From: Phoronis australis
Taxonomy: Eukaryota; Phoronida; Phoronidae
DNA: 64,000 nucleotides
Assembly (NCBI GenBank): GCA_002633005.1
Contig: NMRA01000061.1
Location: forward strand, 663,076-727,075
Direction of reading: 5' to 3'
A model generated the notes under the pieces. It ran no database searches, was not told the origin of the DNA, and saw only the letters and a program-made list of their open reading frames with translations. The translations under genes and the position numbers were made by a program. This document shows positions 12,401-24,751 of this stretch, one piece after another (the stretch's first letter is position 1; each line of letters starts with the position of its first letter).

Positions 12401-12955
12401 TGTATCCAGTGTCTCTATGCTTAAATTAACTTTCCGGTCATCATGAAAAGAAACGTTCCATCGGCAGTTTAGTGGATATCGTATATTCAGTGAGGGTATC
12501 ACTTTCCGGATTTCTATGCGTCCTCCTGACGGTAAAAGTTCGTGAATACAAACATCGGGTGTAATTAATGGGTTTATCCGTGATAGAACATACGCCACCA
12601 GAAAACGAATTCGAATCCCTGACCATCGACGATATAGCATTACTGATGTGTTTGCTGTGGCAGTTACTTCCATGTTCACCTGTTTCTCTGAACAAATCTT
12701 GGTTGTTTGATTCGTATTCCAAATCAGCAGGTAACCTGAACTGCACGCAGTGTTAGTCTTGAAGTCTATCAATTTTATGACTGCTTTGTGGGAGGCTGGA
12801 ACGATGACTTCCCAATACATATGTTTGGGCGCTGAATTTTCCGGCATCCCGTAGCCTGCAAAGATTTCATTGCTTCCAGCAAATTTGCGTAATAACAAAA
12901 ATGCTCCAATGCTTAAGCACAATACCCAACACAGCTGGTGCATCTTTATTAACAA
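9435..12955 (-). CDS. GRL101-like: GRL101-like receptor, exon 1 (signal peptide, CUB, C-type lectin, LDLa)
   Basis: This exon encodes residues 1-1173 plus two bases of a codon. A start at 12955 gives a short polar lead and a hydrophobic stretch at about 8-22, a plausible signal peptide; Met5 is an alternative start. Residues 26-800 form a run of CUB-like domains. The clearest is about 420-515, with GLVIYDGP, IGPFCG and paired Cys; others lie near 45-125, 136-245, 520-650 and 669-797. A C-type-lectin-like domain spans 814-980 (CYR, AxxxC, GGDLVSI, IGLQ, WVDG, final C). A second, degenerate one spans 1005-1119. An LDLa repeat at 1131-1165 (RVCDGRVDC) is complete, and the next starts at 1168 and is completed by exon 2. 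The extracellular head is thus long and adhesive or carbohydrate-binding in type, more elaborate than the original snail GRL101. A separate secreted protein ending at the TAA (9431-9433) is less likely because it would end inside an LDLa repeat. Confidence 0.9.
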
Positions 12956-14329
12956 GTGCAGTTAGCTTAGGTTGTTTTATACGTAGTCAAATTTCATAGC
13001 CTCGCCTCCATAATTAACGTGAGCCAATCAGTAGGTGCAATTATGCATACAATTCCGTTCACAATTTTATCATGATCGTAACTGATAAAAACTGTAGCAT
13101 GTTGGAAATCATTGATTTTTACAAATCGAAGCAGAACAATCTAAAGCGTGTTCTACACGTACAACAACTTACAGCTAAGTCAAACCGGTAGACATACTGG
13201 TCAGCGTGGTCAGAAAACGCCCACGACTTACCCCTTGTTACTGCCGGTCGCTCATGAATAGAGCTTCCTCACAATAGTTTCAGTAGAGCTATTGTGAGTC
13301 ATCCATCCACACCAGCTGGGGATTACCTGATTGCTGATTGATAAACCGGTGCTTGAAGAAAACGAGATTTTTATACTCACAAATTTAACCATTTATTCTT
13401 AATTTCATGCATACCATTAATATTGTCGATCTAAAACATCTCTCTTCGCGTTCGGACGGTGAAATTTGATGCACAACTTACCGATCCATAAAAATATTGC
13501 ACACACGAGAAGCCGAAAATTAATGCGCATTTGATGCGGTCCCATTCAGTTGACAAAAATGGTCGGTTAAAGCTCAAGAAAACTGAAAATTTTATTCTGA
13601 AGATACCTAAAACTTCATCTGTTAATTTTTGTGTAACAAGGCCAAGAAACGGTTACCTACATGTATTTCGTATTTTATATAATTGAATGAGAATTACTTT
13701 CTTGCCCATTGACAACCGACTGTAGTGCGCAGACGACACGTGACCATGCAGCGCTCTAGTTGGATTGCAACAGAGCAGAAGTGCGCGAATCTATTCATGA
13801 TACGGGTAGCATACAGTAGCACCGGCAAGAAATGAATACTGGCTGTTATTTCCGAAAGTTTTTAATACCGTAAAAGTCATTGCGTTATTTTTACGAGGAA
13901 TTGTTAAATTAATCGTAATTGGTGTTTTTAAAGTCAAAATGAAGCACTGATAGTGAAAACTTCAGAACCGTTACACCCCCGAATCTCCCGATCGTTACAA
14001 CGTGTTCACTCCGGCAAATGAACTCTGATGACACGCACGCGCTCGTTCACTCACAAAGACGAACTTCAAACAAACATCACGTGACAGCAACATGTGTGTT
14101 CGTCCAGAAAATTTTCTCGATTCGCGGAGTACAATCTAGAGCAGACTTGCCGGATTTAATATGGAGTAAATCACGACTCCACCAGAACTTTAAAAAGTTA
14201 GGGACGCTATTTACTTAAGGAGGACTTCATGTAATTAGCTGAGTCGAAACTATATTTTTGCTCATGAATTCAAGTTAACCTATCGGCGATCTCGAGGCAG
14301 CAACGCTTCAGTCGGCGGGATTTCGCACA
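12956..14329. other. 5' flank of the GRL101-like gene
   Basis: This stretch lies upstream of the receptor start codon on the minus strand and should hold its promoter and any 5' UTR exon. I could not place a TATA box or transcription start. One perfect hairpin (13268-13298) is the only distinct structure. Confidence 0.4.
13268..13298. other. Perfect 10-bp inverted repeat (hairpin)
   Basis: CTCACAATAG at 13268-13277 and CTATTGTGAG at 13289-13298 are exact reverse complements with an 11-nt loop. It lies about 310 bp upstream of the receptor start codon. A regulatory role is only a possibility. Confidence 0.6.
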
Positions 14330-14490
14330 GGGATTTTCTAAAAAACGTTCGTAATTTATTAACAACTAATTTTGATAGCAATGCACTGCAATTTTTTAGA
14401 AACTCTATCATTGGTTACAGATGTGTCACAGTGCGTAAGTTTGATGAATTGTAGCTTACGATTTCACCTGCTTCGGAGACCAGGTTTCAA
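14330..14490. repeat. Dispersed repeat copy 1 (uninterrupted)
   Basis: About 160 bp here match 26240-26381: GGGATTTTCTRAAAAA, TTGATAGCAATGCACTGCAA, GTCACAG-GCGTAA and TTTGATGAATT-TAGCTTACG in order. This copy continues straight through CTTCGGAGACCAGGTTTCAAC, where copy 2 is interrupted by a 1.37-kb element. It therefore serves as an empty-site paralogue. Confidence 0.75.
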
Positions 14491-15584
14491 CCAAGAATCG
14501 AAGGTGAGCAGACTCAGTCGTCAATCAAAAGATACTGGAACGGCATTACTCAAGTACAAGTATTTGCTTAATATTTTGCGTAAAACATACTAATGACTTT
14601 GACTGGGTGTGAGTCTAGTTAACTCGTAGATTGGGAGTCCGAGGAAAGAATGGTTCGTACAGAGAGTCTAGAAACATGTATGGTATCAGAGGTGAAAACT
14701 GTCTGTAAAACGATTTAAAATCATGACTAACGGGTGTAACTCAATCTTGCATAAAAGTACTTTGGCATGGAGCTCATTGCCGATGGAAATAAGACAATGT
14801 ACTACCTTTAAATGAAATCGCCACAATTTCTGATAATTTTCTCTCTGTAAACTGCTCTCGTGAGAACTGCTACACACCCCGTAACATGTATATGTACTCT
14901 TGCAATAAAATTTATGTTTAAGTTCTGCATATTTTCGGTACTGAAGTTTGCGTTTGTAGATTTCAAATATTGTCAGATAATAGCAATTGTGCTTTAGTTT
15001 CATTTTTGAACCTCACCGACTTTTAAGTAAAGATTATTTCTACTATAACGAGATGCAGGTCAGATTTGTGACCTGATTGCAAATACGAGACTTTGGTCAT
15101 CTTGTATCGTAACACGCGACCTGGAATTTCCCACGTAAGCGAGCCCATATCGAGCGAATCCGGCCCTTGTTTAGTTGTTGCCAAATCAAAATGAACGCTA
15201 ACAGAGAAGGGCCCTCTTCAATGAGTTGTAAACATGTCGCGGTACAATTCAGAAACGATGTTTGAAGCGTTTTGTTGACTAGTGTTTTCGGCTACTTTTG
15301 CAAGTTTTTGGATACGCCGAAGAAAATTACGAACCACGCATAGAAAGGTGGCAAAATTCCACGGCGACGTTTCATTCTATAAGGATCAACTTACCAACTT
15401 TTTAATGGAAAAATACATTTATTTTTCATGTAAGATGCCCTGATTATTCTATTACAACATCCCCGACAATATCGCACTGCGGCTCTCAGGTCGGTCCCGC
15501 TGTTTACGTGAAATGTCCAGGAATACGATCGCGACTTGGAAATGCGTCTTGTTATTTATGGTAAGACAGCAGAAAAATTCTTAA

Positions 15585-16889
15585 AGGCGAATGCATCTTT
15601 TTTCATGTCTCTCTTAGCAAAAATAAGGTTCGTTGATTATCCCAGACACATTTTTCACTTAATTACAGTTTTTCGTAATTTGATTAATTTCTCGTCCTCT
15701 ACTCCGGAAGTGACGTTTTGGAGGCAAGAGTTTCGGGCCAATTTCGTTTCATTGTAGTCAGACTGTGAGGACTGTTGCGTCAGTCATTGTTCTACCTCGG
15801 TTGTGATAAGTTCGGTCGTCGTTTGCTTTTGTTTACAAGTCTGTCAACATGCCACGCTGTTGCTGCGTGCCGGGATATACTCGTCTCACACGTGCTTTGG
15901 GTACCTTGCGTCGCTTTCCGAAGGATGACACACTTCGCCGTATTTGGTTAGCTCGTTCATGTGAAGAACGCAGCGCTACCCGTCCACGCAACGTTCAAAG
16001 CAGTGAAGGGTTGCCGAGTGTTTGGCAAGCATTTTCTGCCGTCAGATTACGACAGAGATACATGTATGCACGCTGAATTGATGAAGGTCCCTGCGAAGCA
16101 ACGCCTGAAGAAGGTTACCACACCGTCTGTTGATTGCCGGCAGTGTCCCGTCGCTAACCCCGAGATGTGCTTTTTTGAAGCGAGAAGCCTCGCGAGCTGT
16201 GGCCACTATATACAGTGACTGGAGGCACTTCATCTAATGTCACCCCTGCCTCCGAACGTACACCGTTGCGTACAATTCCGAAAAATAGCTGTGGTTCGCC
16301 CTGTGCTGTAGTCTCTAACCCAGAGCCTGTATGCAGCCCTGCAGCGATGTTGAGTAGTAGTAGTAGCAGTGAATACAGGCTCAGTTCGACACCCAGTGAA
16401 GAGCACAGTTCATCATCCAGTGAACAGATCGGTGAGCCTAAGTTTGATAAGTTTAATGTGGCCACGCATTGGAGCTATTTAGAAGGTGCTAGGTGTGTGG
16501 AGAGGGAGTCACGCGGCGGGATCTAAGCAGTTTGGGTGCTCAGATCAACCTCCAGTGGGAGTATGTCGCGGGACACTCGGGCAAGTTGGGCAGATCTTCC
16601 TCTGTACTTGAAACGATAATGAGTACACCCTAGTATGAAGCAACAGCGTGGTATATTGACTGACTCGTAAGCAAAAGGTAGAACAATGACTGACTCGACT
16701 GCTCTCACAGTCAGACTATATGAAAAGAAATTGGCGCGAAACTCTTGCCTCCCAAAACGTCACTTCCGGAATAGACGACGAGTAATTAATTAAATTACGA
16801 AAAGCAGTAAATAAGTGAAAATTACGTCTGGGATAATCAACGAACCTCTATTTTGCTAAAAATGACATGAAAAAAGGTTGCCTTCGCCT
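15585..16889. mobile_element. Kolobok-like DNA transposon with long TIRs and a THAP fragment
   Basis: The left arm 15585-15770 and right arm 16703-16889 are inverted repeats of about 186 bp (AGGCGAA at the tips; GGTTCGTTGATTATCCCAGA and GGAAGTGACGTTTTGG inside), with scattered mismatches and small indels. TTAA abuts the left end (15581-15584) and GTAA the right end (16890-16893), consistent with a decayed TTAA target-site duplication. The 1305-bp body encodes only a THAP domain remnant and a serine-rich tail, with no catalytic domain, so it is non-autonomous. TTAA duplications plus THAP zinc fingers suggest Kolobok, by family knowledge; piggyBac also uses TTAA but lacks THAP. Confidence 0.8.
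15849..16220 (+). pseudogene. THAP zinc-finger domain, frameshifted
   Basis: The frame from ATG 15849 gives MPRCCCVPGYTR and then FPKDDTLRRIWLAR, the N-terminal part of a THAP (C2CH) DNA-binding domain. The C-terminal part, with GKHFLPSDYDRD, continues in the +1 frame from about 15961, so a frameshift lies near 15955. Three motifs of the fold (first Cys pair, FP-W block, HFxPSDY) are recognisable. The third zinc ligand of C-x2-H appears lost: the motif reads VFGKHF where RVCSKHF is usual. A serine-rich segment follows at about 16370-16430. The gene lies between the TIRs of the host transposon. THAP domains bind transposon ends in P and Kolobok transposases; no nuclease domain remains here. 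Confidence 0.75.
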
Positions 16890-16912
16890 GTAAGCCCTTC
16901 TTTCTGAAACTG

Positions 16913-19689
16913 AGCACGCGCGTAAGTATGAGTCTCCCGTCACTCACATATGTTGGTGCCAATGTAACATGCACTCCTGCGATTCAAGTGTGGGAACTTA
17001 CGCGCGCACCACTCCAAAGCCGCACATCAAAAGAAAGCAGTGGCCGTCCTAACGAAAATAGTATACTGGCACGACTCTGCACGTTTAAGCTGCCGGTGGT
17101 CCCCAGAACCGCGGTGTGCTATTCTGATGTTTCCGTGACTCGATATTCTCTAGGCCCGATATTCCATGCCCGTATCCAGCAGTTAGCGATTTTCATTCAT
17201 CTCTTCTAAGGGCCAGGGACCAAAATATTCTTTTTCAGTGAATTCTGATCCACCCTGAGTATCTTCATGCTTGTGCGTACAGTTATCAAACATATCTATA
17301 GTCTAATGAACCGCGAGCGACATTGGTGAAAACTGATAACGCCTGTTTGACTGACAATAAGCGACAAATAAAATGTGACAAGTATTTTTATTACTTCAAG
17401 ATTGTACACAAACATCCAGTAACGTATTGCCAACATTTTAATTCCGAAACCGAGAGGCAGCAGACTCACCCAGTGAGGCACAATATTCCTTCGGTTGCCA
17501 CTCATACTCAATAACCTAGCACGGATACAGAGAGAACTAGAGCTAGTAAGTCGGGAAAATTTCATCAAAATAGGGAGAATTTGACACCTTTCCGTGACGC
17601 ATGGAAATTCTTAAAAATCCACAAGCTTCCCACTTAAGCCGAATTTGGAGGTGTTGCCAAAACCACTGTCACATTTCTCAGGCCTGAATTTTTTCGAATA
17701 CGTGTTTTATCTAGTGTATTACACTCGGAAACTCAAAGCGGCAGACAGGCATCCATTCCTGAACTAGCGAAGGTACATGTATGTGCCGGAGGTACAAGCT
17801 GGCGTGGTTGTTAAAGTTTGTGACCATGGGGAGCTAATAAAGTGACAGAGCTTTCAAGTATTATATTTTGAAGTAAATCCATAACACTAGAGAATAATTT
17901 GTCACAATAATTTGGTACTTGTTTTAATATAATTCATATTGCCCTGACCTACTTGGAGGCCGTCCTTGTATTGGAATCATTGTTTTCGATCTTTATTTCT
18001 AATTCTTCAACACTTGACTTTCATCTCCTATAGTTCGTACAGCCAGTTTTGTCTCTGGTAATTGGGACACGGAGCTCTCATGGGAAAATGGTTTTGGTAC
18101 ATCAGTGTAAGAACTGTTAGAGTAACAACCATACTAATTAACTCAGTGCAATTGTTTTTCAAAACGCTATTTGTATTTTTAATGACCAACTTTTGCACGT
18201 GGTTCGGGTATCATTGTGAAAAAGTCGCACAAACGAAAACAAAATGTTATGGGCGTTTTTTAATATTTCATCTTGAATTGCTAATTTTTTTTTTCTATTA
18301 GTTCTGCCTGAAACATGGCCTCAGTTAATGAGAGATTTGATATAAAACTCAAACTCATATTCTGCAGGTTTTCTACTTTCAGAAAATGTATGCATTTACC
18401 CAGTTAGATTCTATATTTCTGTTCATATTTGGCTAAATTCTCCCACTTGTGGAAAAGGTCTTTCACAACTACAGCTCCCCAGCATAACAAGTCACCGAAA
18501 AAAATCCATTCTGGTTGAGAGTGCAAACCTCACTAAAACTGAATTATTGTTACCTGGTAGTGTATATTGTAAACACACTCACAATAGCTTGGGGGAAGTC
18601 TTTTGTGTTGTGACTATTCATACTTTGAATAGAAGTAGACCCAAGTATTGATAAACAAGATAACTACCCCCAACGCAAATCTCTGAGCATATGCCCATTA
18701 TGTTTCATTTTTTCTAACATGCAAAACCCTCTGTGATTTAGGAAGATACAGTTTTGTTATAAATCGCTTGCGGCTAAGAATTAGATCTGAAAAAATGCTT
18801 GCCTGATATTGAACATAAGTTGAATTCACGAAAATTATCCGTGTCTACAAAAAATGAAACGCAATTACATCTACCTGTATAGTTAATAATTTGGTTCTGC
18901 ATCAAAGTTATGTAAAGATGTCACTGGTGAATAACATTGCTCATAAGTTCCAATAAACTGCGTGTCCTGATTTTTACGACCACATTTTGTTGCTGACAGC
19001 GCACACTGTATTTGCCAATTGGCCAGTCTGGGCAGGCTGCCTCAGTCATTTAATTCTTCTGTCAACAGTAACACATGGTCAAATTGACATATTATCATAT
19101 ACTAATCGAAATTTACCAAGGGAAATAGCCTTAGTTTACCGCTTGACCAAAAACGGCGAATTTTGTGGGTTTTTGCGGCACCGGCAATTTCCAATTCCAA
19201 TTTAAAAAGCAATAAACAACCCTGTCACGGATTTTTGGTTGTTTGATCTCCTGTTGGAGAAAAACCTTGTGGGTAAGTCTTTGCGTGCAGCAGCAAACAT
19301 TTCACACTCGTGTTTTGACTTAGACCCAAATGCTCTACTTTTATCCTGAAGTCCTGCTTTTCGACCAAGACCGTCTGTTTTTGTTATTGAATAGTGTAAC
19401 GTATGTTCAAAGACACTGTCTCTGTTTTTAATTTCAGTCGTATAAACGTGTTCCAATGTCTCTTGTTTACAGTCACATGTATGTTACATGTACAGCATGT
19501 ACTAGGATCACTAATTTTTACTTTCATGAGGAAATCGTTATGGAACGACCTACGCCCTCAACTGAAACCATCGTGACGTGTTATCCTGAGGACATTTCAA
19601 AGCTAATTGATTAATCATGTTTGCACATAATTCTTCTATCAGACAACCTTGATCTGAAAATTTGGATAGATGCTTGAAGTTATTTATGG
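16913..19689. other. Intergenic, no gene seen
   Basis: AT-rich unique-looking sequence with scattered short open frames. I found no splice-bordered coding exon, TIR or tandem array in it. Confidence 0.4.
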
Positions 19690-19830
19690 ATTGTTCTAAA
19701 ATCCCCTCGACCCCCACACTCAACGACTACCTCAATCCACCACACCCGATCCCCTCGACCCACGACCCACGCACGACCCTTCGAGCCATGACCTACTGAC
19801 TCCTCGACCCAAGCTACACAACATTGACCA
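19690..19830. repeat. C-rich degenerate repeat (CTCGACCC/ACGACCC)
   Basis: The words CCCCTCGACCC, CACGACCCACG and CCTCGACCCA recur irregularly over about 120 bp, giving strong strand asymmetry (very few G). No coding sense is apparent. Confidence 0.5.
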
Positions 19831-20240
19831 AGCTCATACTTGCAGGAGCAAAGAGTTGGGCGTGAGCTCGGCTGTGTTTTTCGTGTTTTTCAATTGTGTT
19901 GAAAGCCAAAACAGAAAAACAACGTCATCAAATCAAACAAAAAACCTACCAACGTTACAAATGTCCTTCCCGGCAGAGTGTAATCGTCTCGTCTGCTTTT
20001 CAGTAAATGGCAGATTCAACCTTTTGGCGGAGAGCCTGAGGAACTGACAAAACTGTAATTTCATCAGTAAATACAGTTCGTAAAATAAATCCATAACTAT
20101 TTTTCAACGTTATATGGAGTATCTTGTAAAAACTATACAGCAGATACCAAATGTGAAAAAATTAAAATCACGTGCAACAGCTTATTATTAAACATGAATT
20201 ATTCTTATTAAAATGACATCAGCAAAAATTGAATTTCAGG

Positions 20241-20415
20241 ACTCAAAAGCGAGGCCGCCTATATTAATATAAGGGCCTCGTCGAAAGGGGTAAAGGAGCG
20301 GGGCCTTTTGGAGAGGTCACCTATAATAATAAAGGCAGCCTCGCCGGAAGGCGGTCGGAGAGCGGTGCCTTGTATACTAATATAGAGGGCCCCGACGAAA
20401 GGCAGTCAGCGTCCC
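20241..20415. repeat. Three tandem GC-rich units of about 60 bp
   Basis: Diverged units each carry a CCTATANTAATAT-type core followed by GGGCCTCG/CCCCGACGAAAGG and GGAGCGGGGCC or GGAGAGCGGTGCC. They sit directly before the AACTTAAGTT array and stand out from the AT-rich surroundings. Confidence 0.6.
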
Positions 20416-20419
20416 TTAC

Positions 20420-20815
20420 AAAACTGAACTTAAATTTTCATCGAAAAACTTAAGTTTTTGGTTTGAAAAACTTAAGTTTTCATTCCCGAAAAGTTAAGTT
20501 TTTTGGCGAAAACTTGAGTATGTTGGAACAAGTTTTTTGGAACGAACTTAAGTTTTCATAACTTAAGTTTTCAAAAACTTAAGTTTTGAAAACTTAAGTT
20601 CGTTCCAAAAATTGGTTCCAAAATACTTAAGATTTTGGAAAACTTAAGTTTCAGAAACTTAAGTTTTTGAAAACCTTAAGTTTTGGAAGAAGTTTTTAGT
20701 AACAAACATAAGTCATCAAAACTTAAGTTTTTAAAAACTAAATTTTCCGAACATAAGTTTTCAAGGAACTAACTTTTTAAAACTGAAGTTTTCTAAAAAA
20801 ATAAGTTTGAATAGG
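20420..20815. repeat. AACTTAAGTT palindromic array 1
   Basis: About twenty irregularly spaced copies of AACTTAAGTTTT or half versions occur in 400 bp. Each unit is a perfect palindrome, so the array could form many small hairpins. Similar arrays occur at 25480-25735 and 59515-60010, there attached to a larger repeat. This one lacks that partner. Confidence 0.8.
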
Positions 20816-21666
20816 ACAGACATTCAAAAATTTTGGCTTTCACTAAAACAAGAGTGGATTACAGTAACAAATTTAATTATTCTCATAAAGATTTAACAAA
20901 TTAGACTTCTATTAACATTTCATTAACAGTGATTAATTGCTTAAAATAAAATGCACTTCCTAAAATACACTAGTTCCTTAAAATAAGTGAACATAAGTGA
21001 AATATCAAAATCTTAAAAACCAAAAACATTTCAGAAATCAGTTCATCAAGTGTCATGCATACAATGCAGTGAGAATTAAATGAGGCTAATTATATGTTCA
21101 TTATTTGCATCGTTCTCAGTCTATACCAATTATGCAATAACTGAGGGAGCAAAATGGAATGTAAAAACAGAGAAATCACTACCAAATCATGAAACAACCA
21201 AAGAAAATGTGATTACATAGCCAGGAAGGACTACAACAAAAGTCTACGTTTCAACTGCAGACTTTTTTGACTAAAATTACAGCAATGACACCAAGAATAA
21301 CAAATCACTTATTATGCAAAATCCAAGAATATCCGCAGAGACAAAAGCATAACAAAAGATGTAACAGTTTATGGACAATGGCCACAGGTCTGATTTTGGG
21401 AAGTACAATCCTTATGCTAGAAATAGTGCCTAGAATCACCTATAATTGTTTGCAACCTTAAAAATATCAATTTAAATGTCAAAGTTTCGTTTTGTTGACA
21501 ATCATAATAACAGTAAATTCAATGCACTCCATGGTGCGAACAAGTTTCACTAAAAGTAACCCTAAGTACAGCCTGGTTATACGAGATGGAAATTAGAAAA
21601 CTTAGACCTTTGACCACAAAAATATTCTTTTTCCTTTAATTTTAAGCTACTGAACTTCATACACAT

Positions 21667-22351
21667 ATAGGGCCTTTCATACTAACATCGACGCGTCGAC
21701 TCTGACGTGATGTTCGATTACACGTTTTATTCGGACTATTGGACTTTAGTCGTAATGATAGTTTAGTCAGAGCTACTTCCTGTTGTCATCAACTTCCTGT
21801 CTCAGACCATGAGGTCATGATATAATAAAGTGATGTTTTATTAGTTAAAATCTACGAGTTAACAGCAATTCGTTACATCGACGTTTTTGGGAGTTAATGT
21901 CAGCATGAACGCTTAAATTTTGGTCCTGGAAGGATGTAAACATCGCCAGTTAACTTCTCACTAAACAGGTAGATTTAATTGCTTAGCGTCAACGCTGCCA
22001 CGCAGTATAAACGATCAACTTCAGTCCTATCGAAGTTATTGCCAGGGCCCACTGTTATCATTCACAATTGCATAGTAGTGTGATGGCTAATAGTTGCTTA
22101 TACCTTGATATGATAATCACTAATCAATTTAAATATAAGTTTTATGCCAATTAACACATGTAAATGTTCCGAAGTTGTCACATCTTAGCGTGCAGTGCTA
22201 CCTTGCGATACCTTCGATCAGGACAGCGTCATCTACTGTTTACTTCGCAGTTTATTAACTACCGAAGCCAGAATGAACGGTCCAGTTAACTTCGCAGTGT
22301 ACGCCGATGCTCCACTCAGACAAGAGTTAAGTCAGTGTGAAAGGGCCCTAT
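21667..22351. mobile_element. MITE-like element with ATAGGGCC...GGCCCTAT ends
   Basis: The left end ATAGGGCCTTTCATACTAAC and the reverse complement of the right end, ATAGGGCCCTTTCACACTGAC, form terminal inverted repeats of about 20 bp. The 685-bp interior has TAACTTCNCAGT and GTCGACG/CGATG motifs in both orientations and no coding sequence. The terminal AT could belong to the TIR or to a 2-bp target duplication. Confidence 0.7.
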
Positions 22352-24751
22352 GGTAGACCACAAGCCACTTAATATTCTTTAGCTGGATCTGCTCGCTTAG
22401 CTTCACAGGCAAATAATCCATGTTTTGTGACTACAAATGCGCGTTTCTGAGCTCAGATAACTGAATTCATAGGTTCATGAGCTGCAGTTCGTAAGTGCGT
22501 ATGTTGCGTTGTCTGGGTAGCCTTCCTTATCCAACGATTGTTGAAGGCACACTCTGCAATAAAGACAAAAAATTAATAACAGACGGGTAAAAGCTGCCAG
22601 TATAAGACAACTCAACTTGCTGGATATTTACCTTGCTGTTTATACAACACTGATTTGTAAATGTTCCTGACTTATATACAGAGCCTAGAAAATAGTCTTC
22701 AAACTCAAAATTTAACCAATCGCTCTCTAGGATTCAAGTGCAAGACTAGTCAGCAAGTTTACTTTAAGCATGCACTGCAGTGGGTCAGTTTTCCACATAC
22801 TGCTTTGAATGAAGTTTTAATCCTGGATTCGCAACATTCAAAACAATTTTATTCTATACAACTTGAAGTCAAAACATGCACATGGTCACCTATCATGCTA
22901 TCACAATCTAGAACAAACCGTGCATATAACAAAACTTAATGTGTTAATAAAAGTTGGACTTCAGGCTAACCAAGTATCGTATTCTGTAACTTAGTTCAAG
23001 TTCTATGACAAATTAATTAAAATTTTTATCAAAAGATGAAACTGTTGGCAACTGCAATAAACTACAATTCTCATTGTTTTGATGAACTTTTCATTGTTTA
23101 ATTCGATAATCTGATAAGAAAAGGTACAACTCTACATAATGAGCAGAGCTAGTGGTATTCTAACTAACTCTCTCCAGCCAGCCTAGAACTTCTTACTAAT
23201 GCTTTATGGACATTTAGCCCGCACAACCAGGGTTAGAACTGAACGTTTAATCTCACATGTATACTTCCGCGTATACTTTATGAAACTTATAGCAAAACCA
23301 AGAAGCTTTACATTGACTTGACCAAATGGCTACAAGAATCCGTGAGCTTGTTGAAAATTATAAGCCCATTGGCTAAACCAAGGACATATTTCATATTCTT
23401 TCAAATTCAAACCCTGATAGCAGCACTATTTTTAACTCAACAATGAAACATATGAAGCTCTACCTGCCACGTCGATGTAAACAGCCGAATACCACCCCTG
23501 GGTGATTGTTTTGATGAAAATGTTTGGATGTCTAGTTCTTCCAAGTACTCCGCCAAGTTAATAGAGACCTGAAAACAATGAGATATTAGCAAACAGAACA
23601 GTATGTGATAGTTTCATGAGAATCCAGACATAACCCATTTACAGGAATGTTATCCATGTAAAGATCAGGGGCGGTGGGGGGCCCAGGGTTTTGAGTTGGG
23701 GGGTTAGGGCAGAGTAGGGTTTTGCCCATCGGACATTCACCCCCTGCACCCCCAACTACCAATTGATCTTGTAGCATTTTAGGGGTCGGGGCCATGGCCC
23801 CTTAGCTGTTCTCTGAATCCACCATTGAAGGTACTGGCATGGTCTTCACAAGAAGTCTTACGTAACCATAATAGTTTACAGTAAAAATAAAAGTATTATC
23901 TCATTTACTACAGTAAACATAAAAATACTAAATCCTGTACTCCTACCAATCACTTTACTGGCTGACATTTGCAAAGATGTTAACTTGAGGTTCCAAGCAA
24001 ATTTCTAGAGGGAAAAGAATATGCTCCTAGAGACATGCGGAGATCATTCTAGTCAGAACATATTCAACTCAACTCAACCCCTAGGTAAAGTTGTACCCAG
24101 ATTAACTATCACTTTCACCATGACACTGAAATATTTGATTTCAATAAAACCAGTCGAACTCACATTGAATGTGAAAATTTTAAGTCTGAATATGCACACT
24201 TTTGCGACATTCCAGTATTCCACAACCCGGTAAAAATTCGAAACCACATACTCAATCCCAAAGTCAAATCACACAGATTTTCCTCATTTGCATTGAATTA
24301 TTTGGTGCAATTAGATAGGAATTATGCAAGTTTCACTGTGCTTAACAATAGTTAACATATTGACTGGTGAGAGTTCACTTGGGTACTTGTGACCTATGCC
24401 GGGGGGTATTCCAGATAGTAGTGGGATCGGGATGTCCTTTCGTATTCAATAACCTAGATCCTCCCGACAAACCTGAGCAAATCAGTCAAAGTAGGCAATA
24501 CAATAGTTACATTGGTTATTCTTAATTTTGAGAGCCAGGCACATGCGCGCACCCAGGGGAGGCTGGAACGAGCACCCCCCACTTGCCAAAGTGGGAATGA
24601 AAAGGTCACTCTCAAAGAAACAAAAAAATGAGAAAACGAGACACGAGTCCACTAAAAAGCTGTAATTCAGGAATTCTCTATGCACAGCTCTGAACATACC
24701 ACGCTTTTTTAGTAAAAGGTCAACATGCCCAAAAATTTGAGCACCCCCATA
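22352..24751. other. Intergenic with two hAT/MITE-like scraps
   Basis: No gene is seen. The stretch 23660-23800 (GGGGCGGTGGGGGGCCCAGGG, GGTTTTGAGTTGGGGGG) and the stretch 24535-24600 (GCACATGCGCGCACCCAGGGG) resemble the G-run repeat fragments at 3530 and 53075. The rest is AT-rich and featureless. Confidence 0.4.
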
